Shown: one piece after another, positions 51,523 to 57,407 of the stretch | Numbering within the stretch: position 1 is the first letter of the stretch | Layout: each line of letters opens with the position of its first letter | NCBI GenBank assembly: GCA_019456255.1 | Contig: VRUG01000006.1 | Span: 98,072 to 155,478, forward strand | DNA from: Planctomycetota bacterium | GTDB lineage: Bacteria; Planctomycetota; Phycisphaerae; Sedimentisphaerales; Anaerobacaceae | Length of the DNA stretch: 57,407 nt | Direction: 5' to 3' | Notes under the pieces: model-generated | What the model was told of the DNA's origin: nothing | Seen by the model: only the letters and a program-made list of their open reading frames with translations | Database searches by the model: none | Position numbers and translations under genes: made by a program

Positions 51523-52020
51523 TCAGCTTCCCAAAATCATTTTAGCCGCGTTTAACGAATTAGCACAACAAAGCGCTATCGCTATCGCATCTGCCACATC
51601 ATGAGGCTCAGGTACCTTATCAAGTGACAAAACAAACTTGACTGACTGCTGCATCTGTTCCTTTGACGCTCTGCCGTTATTTGTAAGTGACTTTTTTATT
51701 CTCGTCGCACTAAAACTTTTTACCTCAACACCGAACTCTCCGCATTTTTGTAATATAACACCTCTTGCGTGTCCCATCAATATCGATGTTCGGGGATGTT
51801 TGTAATGTGAGTATAATTCCTCCACCGCTGCATAATCAGGTTTGAACTTTTCTAAAATCGCTGAAAGGTCCTGGGCTATCTGATTTAACCTGACCTCCAT
51901 CTCAGCGCTTGTAGTTGTACGGAAAACGCCTCCCTCTACCAATTCATCGCCCGCAGAATCCGTTCTCAGGCATGCATACCCGCACACCTGTAAACCTGGG
52001 TCGATTCCGAGTATTTTCAT
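51523..52020 (-). CDS. ruvC: Crossover junction endodeoxyribonuclease RuvC
   Basis: 165 residues from ATG 52020, which overlaps the cysS stop (ATGA) and is preceded by GGAGGAGGA lying inside the cysS end. Catalytic acids are visible in ILGIDPGLQ, AVEELYSHYKHP and HDVADAIAIALC. It resolves Holliday junctions. Together with ruvA and ruvB it forms a complete resolvasome set. Confidence 0.96.
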   Translation of the reverse strand: MKILGIDPGLQVCGYACLRTDSAGDELVEGGVFRTTTSAEMEVRLNQIAQDLSAILEKFKPDYAAVEELYSHYKHPRTSILMGHARGVILQKCGEFGVEVKSFSATRIKKSLTNNGRASKEQMQQSVKFVLSLDKVPEPHDVADAIAIALCCANSLNAAKMILGS

Positions 52021-53498
52021 TTCCTCCTCCATGCTGTTCCTTCAGCGGTGTCTTCTAAAATAATTCCAATCTCGGTGAGATTATCACGAATTGCGTCAGC
52101 TGCAGCGAAATCTTTACGCTCCCGTGCGTCATTTCGTCGTTCTATAAGCCCATCGACCAGCTTAGCGACCATCTCATCGTCACTGCCGCCACCAGATTGG
52201 GGATACTCATCCACTACAACGCCGAGCACATCGCCGGCCAGTTTATCAAATAATTCCTCCACCGCTTTGTAGGTTTCCAATGTCACGCTGGTATCTTCTG
52301 TCAATTTATTAGCCAATCGAACAAGCTCGAAAATAACCGACAACGCTATCGATGTATTCAAATCGTCATTCATCGCAGCCTCGAATTTTTCCTTAAGCTG
52401 CGAAAGCTCCTTGATTATTTCCTCGTCCGCGTCACCGGCACTTGCTGTGTTCATGTTTGTTCTAACCGATTTTACCGCCTGCGTTATTTTTTCATAACCG
52501 CTCTGGGCAGCAAACAATGCCGCATCAGAAAAATCAAGCGTACTTCGATAGTGACTGTTCAATATCAACTGCCTTACCGCCAATGGGTCGTAATGTCTCG
52601 TCAACCTTTCATGCGAACCGCTAAATGCCTGCTTGAGCGTTATAAAATTATTCAGACTTTTACCCATCTTCTGATTGTCAACGGTCACCATGTTATTGTG
52701 AATCCAATAGCGGACAAACTCAACGTCGTTAGCTGCCTCGGATTGAGCAATCTCGCATTCGTGATGAGGAAACTGATTTTCTATCCCGCCGCCGTGAATA
52801 TCTATCGTCTTGCCCAGATACTTCATACTCATCGCAGAGCACTCCAGATGCCAACCCGGATAACCCATCCCCCACGGACTTGGCCATTGCATAATATGAT
52901 TCGCCTCAGCCTTTTTCCACAAAGCAAAATCAACCGCGTTCTTTTTATCAGGCGAAACCTCCACTCTCGTCCCTGTCTGCATATCCTCGACATTTCTGCC
53001 GGAAAGCTTTCCGTATTCTTTAAACTTCGAGACATCAAAATAAACAGAGCCGTTCACTTCATAGGCATAGTCTTTTTCCAAAAGTGTTTTTACCAGCTCT
53101 ATCTGTTCAACAATATGCCCGCTGGCTCGCGGACTTATATCGGGGCGAACACAGTTAAGCTTGTCCATGTCCTCAAAATAACTGTGCGTATAATATTCCG
53201 CCAACGCCATAGGATGCTTCTTTTCCTCCTTTGCTGCTACCTCAAGTTTATCTTCGCCCTCATCGGCATCATCTGTCAAGTGCCCGACATCGGTAATATT
53301 TTGAACGTATGTCACCTGATAGCCCAGATACCTTAAATACCGAACCAAAATGTCAAAACTCACATAGCTTTTCGCGTGCCCAAGATGCGCATGCCCGTAA
53401 ACTGTAGGCCCGCAAACATACATCCCGACCACGCCTTTTTTTAAAGGCTTAAACTCGTCTTTACTGCGTGTCAAAGTGTTATGTAACTCTAATCCCAT
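52017..53498 (-). CDS. cysS: Cysteinyl-tRNA synthetase
   Basis: 493 residues. YVCGPTVYGHAHLGHAKS holds the zinc Cys and the HIGH-type motif; WHLECSAMSMKYLG and FPHHECEIAQSEA complete the zinc site. The KMSKS loop reads KMGKSLNNF. The C-terminal anticodon part ends GTAWRRK, whose codons form the ribosome site of ruvC. It lies 16 bp after ispF. Confidence 0.97.
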   Translation of the reverse strand: MGLELHNTLTRSKDEFKPLKKGVVGMYVCGPTVYGHAHLGHAKSYVSFDILVRYLRYLGYQVTYVQNITDVGHLTDDADEGEDKLEVAAKEEKKHPMALAEYYTHSYFEDMDKLNCVRPDISPRASGHIVEQIELVKTLLEKDYAYEVNGSVYFDVSKFKEYGKLSGRNVEDMQTGTRVEVSPDKKNAVDFALWKKAEANHIMQWPSPWGMGYPGWHLECSAMSMKYLGKTIDIHGGGIENQFPHHECEIAQSEAANDVEFVRYWIHNNMVTVDNQKMGKSLNNFITLKQAFSGSHERLTRHYDPLAVRQLILNSHYRSTLDFSDAALFAAQSGYEKITQAVKSVRTNMNTASAGDADEEIIKELSQLKEKFEAAMNDDLNTSIALSVIFELVRLANKLTEDTSVTLETYKAVEELFDKLAGDVLGVVVDEYPQSGGGSDDEMVAKLVDGLIERRNDARERKDFAAADAIRDNLTEIGIILEDTAEGTAWRRK

Positions 53499-53514
53499 AC
53501 ATCCAGCCCTTTAA

Positions 53515-54027
53515 TCAAAGCGTTCTCTTATATTTTCTCTTCAAAAGCACTATCGCTGTCGCCGCTATCGCTTCCCCGGCTCCTACTGCGTCAAGGCCCT
53601 CATTCGTTTTCGCCTTCACATTCATCGCGTTAAAATCTATTCCTAACAAACTGGCGATACTCCGCTTAATCTGAGCCTTAACCGATTCGAGTCGCGGTTT
53701 TTCCAGGTGCACCACCAAATCAATATTAACAATTACCCAGCGATCCTTTTCGAGCATCTTTTTAACGTCAAGCAATAACCCCTTACTGTCAGCGTCTTTC
53801 CATTTTTCATCGGTATCCGGAAAAAATGTCCCTATATCACCTAAGCACGCAGCGCCAAGCAAAGCGTCAATAACCGCGTGTATCGCGACATCACCATCAC
53901 TATGACCGATAAGCCCGAACTGACACGGAATCTCGATCCCGCCGAGCATTAACTTCCTGCCCTCGACTATGCGATGGATGTCGGTTCCGATCCCATTGCG
54001 ATATTCATGGTCATGTTCTTCGATCAC
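53515..54027 (-). CDS. ispF: 2-C-methyl-D-erythritol 2,4-cyclodiphosphate synthase
   Basis: 170 residues. GIGTDIHRI holds the zinc ligands and LIGHSDGDVAIHAVIDALLGA the rest of the active site; the C-terminal INFNAM-like region reads LLGIDFNAMNVKAKTNEGLD. It follows IspD in the MEP pathway. Its ATG overlaps the hisB stop by 4 bp, so translation is coupled to an unrelated pathway gene. Confidence 0.96.
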   Translation of the reverse strand: MIEEHDHEYRNGIGTDIHRIVEGRKLMLGGIEIPCQFGLIGHSDGDVAIHAVIDALLGAACLGDIGTFFPDTDEKWKDADSKGLLLDVKKMLEKDRWVIVNIDLVVHLEKPRLESVKAQIKRSIASLLGIDFNAMNVKAKTNEGLDAVGAGEAIAATAIVLLKRKYKRTL

Positions 54028-54608
54028 AGTATACCCTTCGTACTGGGAATGTCACCGCCTACGATCTTTACCGCTTCCGCCAACGCCTGCCCCATTGCCT
54101 TAAAGACAGCCTCAGCAATATGGTGACTATTTGTCCCGTACGGTACATTTACGTGCAGATTGAATTTGCCGTTATTAGAAAAACTCCGAAGCATCTCCTC
54201 GATGCACTCGACGTCAAAGTCGCCAATCTTTTCCGTACCGTAATTAACATTATATACGCAACTGCTCCTGCCCGACAAATCCAGCGCAATATTTGCCAGC
54301 GTATCTTCCATCGGTACTGAGCTGTTGCCATATCTCGCAATACCTTTCTTATCGCCGAGAGCTTTTATAAGCCCTTCGCCGAGACATATCGCTATATCTT
54401 CAACCGTGTGGTGCGCGTCAACTTCTAAGTCACCTTTGGCCTTGACTATCAAGTCAATCTTGCCATGCTTACTTAGATGCGTCAGCATGTGGTCCAAAAA
54501 TCCGACCCCGCTGTCGATTTCATATTTGCCTTCACCGTCAAGGTTAAGCTCAACCGTGACATCGGTTTCTTTCGTCTTCCTCTCAATTTTTGCAGTTCTG
54601 TCAGCCAT
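54024..54608 (-). CDS. hisB: Imidazoleglycerol-phosphate dehydratase
   Basis: 194 residues from ATG 54608, which has AAGGGA 6 nt upstream; ATG 54614 is the alternative. It is the single-function dehydratase without the phosphatase domain. Metal motifs are DAHHTVEDIAICLGE and NSHHIAEAVFKAMGQAL. It lies between ispF and hisC; the hisC-hisB spacer carries tandem repeats. Confidence 0.96.
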   Translation of the reverse strand: MADRTAKIERKTKETDVTVELNLDGEGKYEIDSGVGFLDHMLTHLSKHGKIDLIVKAKGDLEVDAHHTVEDIAICLGEGLIKALGDKKGIARYGNSSVPMEDTLANIALDLSGRSSCVYNVNYGTEKIGDFDVECIEEMLRSFSNNGKFNLHVNVPYGTNSHHIAEAVFKAMGQALAEAVKIVGGDIPSTKGIL

Positions 54609-54628
54609 AATCATTCCCTTGTCAATTT

Positions 54629-54712
54629 GTCATTCCTGCGAAACTCTGTCATTCCTATGAAACTTTGTCATTCCCGCGCAACTTTGTCATTCCTGCGCAA
54701 GCAGGAATCCAT
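54629..54712. repeat. 19-bp tandem repeat (4 units) ending in a REP-like hairpin
   Basis: GTCATTCC begins at 54629, 54648, 54667 and 54686, exactly 19 bp apart. The last unit continues into ATTCCTGC-GCAA-GCAGGAAT, a perfect 8-bp hairpin. A 28-nt identical copy of this final hairpin lies at 57281. It sits in the hisB-hisC spacer and would be transcribed. Confidence 0.9.
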
Positions 54713-54721
54713 TTTGTTTAG

Positions 54722-54742
54722 CCCCCAAGTTTACCTTGGGGG
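54722..54742. repeat. GC-capped hairpin CCCCCAAG/CTTGGGGG
   Basis: A perfect 8-bp inverted repeat with a TTTAC loop, directly after the REP-like hairpin. It is followed by GTTTACG rather than a T-run, so a terminator role is unlikely on the plus strand. On the minus strand it lies between hisC and hisB. Confidence 0.65.
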
Positions 54743-54769
54743 TTTACGTTATAACATCCTGTCATTCCC

Positions 54770-55816
54770 TTATTTTGCTAATATTTCCTTCAATGCCGAA
54801 ATCAACTTATCATTCTGCTGCCTCGTCCCGATAGTTATCCTTAATTTGTCAGTAAGTCCCGGCAAATCAAAATACCTGACATAAATACCAAGCTGCACCA
54901 ATTTATCATAAATCTCGCTTGCTTTGTAGTCTTTAGATTTAGCCAATACAAAATTCGCGAAACTTTCCGGCACCTCGAATCCAAGCTTGGTAAGTTCCCC
55001 GATAGTCCTTTTCCGCTCATTTTTCACCTTCTCTACGTTTCCCTTGAAGTATTGCTGGTCCTTTATCGCCGCAGTCGCCGCCACAGTCGAAACCGTATCA
55101 ACATTATAAGAGTCCTTGACCTTCATCATCCCCTCGATCAAATTCGCCGCCGCAATCGCGTATCCAAACCGCATCCCCGCAAGGCAATACCCCTTACTCA
55201 TCGACCGCAGAATTATCACATTGTCAAATTTTTTCACCAACCCTGCGCAATTATCCTCTGCAAAATCGACATAAGCCTCATCTATAAGCAATACCCCTTT
55301 TAACTCATCTGCCAGCGATGCCAATTCTGCGGTATCTATAAAACTGCCCGTCGGTGCGTTCGGGTTGCAAACAATCGTCAATGCTGCGCCGCTGCTCGAT
55401 AATTTCGCGGGCAGATTAAATTCCTTATCAAAATCTACCTCAATCGCCTTGCAATTTTGCAGCTTTGCCAGCACCGGATAAAGTGAATACGTCGGTACCG
55501 GATATGCAACCGTTCTGTTACTGTTACAAAACGAGCGCATCGCAATCGTAAGCAAATCGTCCCCGCCGTTACAGCACATAATATTTTCCGGGCTTACCCC
55601 GTTAACTTTAGCTGCCGCCTCGCGAAACTCATTGCCAACCGGATCTGGATATCGCCGAAGTTGTTCAGGTTTGATACCTGCTAATGCCTCCATGACCGCA
55701 GGAGCAGGGGGGTACGGATTCTCATTGGTGTTGAGCTTTACCACATCGCCGCTTTCAGGCTGATAACCCGGAACGTAACCTCCCATGTCCTCTATATTGT
55801 CACGAAAATAACCCAT
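54770..55816 (-). CDS. hisC: Histidinol-phosphate aminotransferase
   Basis: 348 residues from ATG 55816, with TTGGAGC at correct spacing; TTG 55828 is less likely. A PLP enzyme of class I/II fold: VKLNTNENPYPP, CCNGGDDLLTIAMRSF, IVCNPNAPTG, LLIDEAYVDFA and the Schiff-base Lys in SMSKGYCLAGMRFGYA. It is the first gene of the minus-strand run hisC-hisB-ispF-cysS-ruvCAB. Confidence 0.95.
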   Translation of the reverse strand: MGYFRDNIEDMGGYVPGYQPESGDVVKLNTNENPYPPAPAVMEALAGIKPEQLRRYPDPVGNEFREAAAKVNGVSPENIMCCNGGDDLLTIAMRSFCNSNRTVAYPVPTYSLYPVLAKLQNCKAIEVDFDKEFNLPAKLSSSGAALTIVCNPNAPTGSFIDTAELASLADELKGVLLIDEAYVDFAEDNCAGLVKKFDNVIILRSMSKGYCLAGMRFGYAIAAANLIEGMMKVKDSYNVDTVSTVAATAAIKDQQYFKGNVEKVKNERKRTIGELTKLGFEVPESFANFVLAKSKDYKASEIYDKLVQLGIYVRYFDLPGLTDKLRITIGTRQQNDKLISALKEILAK

Positions 55817-55919
55817 ATCTTGCTCCAACTAATTACAAGACAAGATTATAAGCAAATTCGCCCCCGAACAAAAGCCGTTTTTGAGATTATTCTAAGCCCT
55901 AAATGCCTACCCCTCTAAG

Positions 55920-56174
55920 CTACACATGGAACTCTTCGGGCTTAAATTCGAGCCTGCACCCAGCCTTGATAGCCTCGTTTACCTTTAAAACCATAACAGC
56001 GGTCTCATAGCTTATTTCGGCAGGACAGTTGAGCTTTTCCTCGCCCCGAATAGCGCCGAAGAAGTTCTCAACGTGAGGTTGATGCTTGCCTGTCGCGGCG
56101 TAGTCCAACGGACGAAGACGGATCATGCTGTTCTGTTTACCTATGCCATAGGTATCGTTAAATTTCAGTATAAC
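55920..56174 (-). pseudogene. C-terminal remnant of a Gfo/Idh/MocA oxidoreductase
   Basis: An open stretch ending at 55920 translates to PHVENFFGAIRGEEKLNCPA then ISYETAVMVLKVNEAIKAGC and RLEFKPEEFHV, the usual C-terminus of planctomycete Gfo/Idh/MocA dehydrogenases. The frame continues upstream of its first ATG only to a TAA at 56175. The NAD-binding N-terminal two thirds are missing, so the gene is broken. Confidence 0.6.
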
Positions 56175-56298
56175 TTATTGCCCAACAAAGATTTAAAATA
56201 GCCTCCGACGAAGTCGGTTTCTCCGTAAGGAGTCCCCAGGACTACATTCTAAATTCCTCGAACTCACCTGTTTGTCAAAATCGGTCAGTTTGAGTAAC

Positions 56299-57066
56299 TT
56301 ATTGACCCTGCTCTTCGGATAATTCTATTAACCAGATATTGCGATAGCGAACTTTATTGCCATGATCCTGCAAAATTATCGGAAGTTTGTCCGCATGCTG
56401 TTTATACTTCGCACGTTTTTTATGTTCTGTAGGCCCAAGCAATTCGACACTGTCCTGAATGATAATACCATTGTGCAAAACCGTCACGCGGCCAGCTTTT
56501 GTAATACTGCCGTTTTTGGCGAATCGAGGCCTGCGGAAAATTATGTCATAACTTTGCCATTTCCCGGGCCCGCGGCAAACATTGTATAGCGGCGGCGATT
56601 GGCCATACAATGCACCTGCCTGACCATCAGCGTATGTCCTGTTATTAAACGAATCAAGAACCTGGACCTCGTAAAGCCCCATCAAAAATACTCCGCTGTT
56701 ACCTCGCCCCTGACTTTTGTCTTTAACTTTAATCGGAGCTGCCCATTCGATATGAAGCTGACAGTCGCCAAACTTCTGCTTCGTGCGAATATCGCCGGCC
56801 TTTTTCGCGACTTCCATATATCCGTTTTCAACTTTCCACTTTGCAGCTTTGCCGTTTTTCTTCAATTCCCATTTTGAGATATCCCTGCCATCAAAAAGAA
56901 TAATCGCATTCGATGGAGCCGACCCTGCCTCCTTACCCGCCGTTACAATATCAGGCACCGGGCGATTCATATCATGTACTTCCCATTTATACTGCCCCGA
57001 ACCGCTGCACCCAGCTGCCGCCAGACATACAAAGCATATAAGGATAAACGTTACTTTTGACTTCAT
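56299..57066 (-). CDS. DUF1080 lipoprotein (3-keto-disaccharide hydrolase-like)
   Basis: 255 residues from ATG 57066; a longer frame starts in a dispersed repeat (GKLRAGG) and is not the real start. The lipoprotein signal ends LAAAGCSG. IILFDGRDISKWELKKNG, NSGVFLMGLYEVQVLDSF and a closing KVRYRNIWLIEL are typical of DUF1080 concanavalin-like domains, common in Planctomycetes. It is anchored outside the cytoplasm and may process sugars. A Gfo/Idh partner gene beside it is only a remnant. Confidence 0.88.
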   Translation of the reverse strand: MKSKVTFILICFVCLAAAGCSGSGQYKWEVHDMNRPVPDIVTAGKEAGSAPSNAIILFDGRDISKWELKKNGKAAKWKVENGYMEVAKKAGDIRTKQKFGDCQLHIEWAAPIKVKDKSQGRGNSGVFLMGLYEVQVLDSFNNRTYADGQAGALYGQSPPLYNVCRGPGKWQSYDIIFRRPRFAKNGSITKAGRVTVLHNGIIIQDSVELLGPTEHKKRAKYKQHADKLPIILQDHGNKVRYRNIWLIELSEEQGQ

Positions 57067-57103
57067 AATGGCCCTTTCCTGAAAACTACTATAAAAATGC
57101 CCA

Positions 57104-57128
57104 CCTGCCCTGAGCTTGCCGAATGGGC
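57104..57128. repeat. Dispersed CTGCCCTGAGC repeat, copy 1
   Basis: CTGCCCTGAGCTTGCCGAAT followed by GGG. A related copy with CCTGTCGAAGGG lies at 57214. This is a motif I know from many environmental genomes. It overlaps the spurious 5' extension of the DUF1080 frame. Confidence 0.65.
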
Positions 57129-57213
57129 GCATTATAGCATTTTAAACCGCTTCACGCTAAAAGATTAAATAAGGTTATCGAAGGAATAACCGATTTGGAA
57201 TTGTCAATTGCTC

Positions 57214-57238
57214 TGCCTGCCCTGAGCCTGTCGAAGGG
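57214..57238. repeat. Dispersed CTGCCCTGAGC repeat, copy 2
   Basis: CTGCCTGCCCTGAGCCTGTC followed by GAAGGG, about 110 bp from copy 1 in the same orientation. Confidence 0.65.
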
Positions 57239-57280
57239 AGTTTTTTTTGAGGTTGTACGAAAAGCCGATTTGATGTTTTT

Positions 57281-57309
57281 GTCATTCCTGCGCAAGCAGG
57301 AATCCATTA
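57281..57309. repeat. REP-like hairpin, second copy
   Basis: Identical over 28 nt to the terminal unit of the array at 54686: ATTCCTGC-GCAA-GCAGGAAT followed by CCATT. Confidence 0.9.
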
Positions 57310-57325
57310 TCATGTGTCAACCGAA

Positions 57326-57407
57326 ACATAGGTTACACTTTATACCGAGCACATGGGTAACACTTTTCTGGGTTTATGTTCGTTTATCTGGCCAGCTAGC
57401 TGGCCAG
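57326..57407. mobile_element. Possible end of an insertion sequence
   Basis: ACATAGGTTACACTTT at 57326 and ACATGGGTAACACTTTT at 57351 are direct repeats 25 bp apart, a layout I associate with the termini of IS481-like elements. A perfect 20-bp palindrome (57388-57407) closes the window. No transposase is visible because the window ends here. Confidence 0.35.

Noticed and set aside
54629..54712. Array of short repeats as a CRISPR
   Set aside because: The units abut at 19 bp with no unique spacers, and no cas gene is present.
57067..57132. 22-codon extension of the DUF1080 protein
   Set aside because: The extension translates a dispersed repeat and precedes a normal lipoprotein signal with its own ribosome site.

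Overview
The window looks like a chromosomal segment of a Planctomycetes bacterium, probably of the Phycisphaerae type. This is inferred, not proven. The signs are a secreted protein with dockerin-like EF loops, a DUF1080 (3-keto-disaccharide hydrolase-like) lipoprotein, a Gfo/Idh/MocA oxidoreductase remnant, a DUF3352-like secreted protein and paired YkgJ cysteine-cluster proteins, alongside a complete set of ordinary bacterial housekeeping genes. Coding density is high, many neighbours overlap by 1-35 bp, and several convergent pairs meet within 1-15 bp. I saw no rRNA or tRNA gene, CRISPR array or complete insertion sequence.

Layout. 0-9 kb: the N-terminal part of a membrane protein, a YacL-like PIN-TRAM protein, ispG, an alpha/beta hydrolase, lexA, a secreted trypsin-like protease and a large secreted protein. 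9-15.3 kb (minus): nusA-infB-rbfA-(HhH protein)-hisG, headed by a consensus promoter and a structured leader that ends in an intrinsic terminator just before nusA. 15.4-26.5 kb: pyrF-murD, two PilZ proteins, a cobalamin adenosyltransferase, ispD, a GH16-like lipoprotein and a murC-murB-ddl-ftsQ block. This is direct evidence for peptidoglycan precursor synthesis. 26.5-31.7 kb (minus): the dockerin protein, two YkgJ proteins, a HepT/MntA toxin-antitoxin pair and ilvD. 31.8-45.9 kb (plus): a lipoprotein, a HIT protein, pgpA coupled to an unusual kinase-like membrane protein, two unknowns, then purA-uppS-cdsA-phoH-(7TM-HD)-ybeY-corC-recO.

45.9-49.8 kb is the accessory part. It is rich in dispersed repeats and hairpins and holds a second HepT/MntA pair lying between two copies of a roughly 0.3-kb repeat module, plus three small orphan genes separated by similar spacers. 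49.85-55.8 kb (minus) returns to housekeeping: hisC-hisB-ispF-cysS-ruvC-ruvA-ruvB. The right end has a Gfo/Idh remnant, the DUF1080 lipoprotein, REP-like repeats and a possible insertion-sequence end.

How the genes work together. IspD, IspF and IspG belong to the MEP isoprenoid route, and UppS turns its products into the lipid carrier for cell wall synthesis. MurC, MurD, MurB and Ddl make the peptide precursor. CdsA and PgpA act in phospholipid synthesis. HisG, HisB and HisC are histidine enzymes split over two loci. RuvABC, RecO and LexA belong to recombination and the SOS response. The least explained items are the nusA leader, the PgpA-coupled kinase-like membrane protein, the split dockerin, and the repeat-flanked toxin-antitoxin modules.
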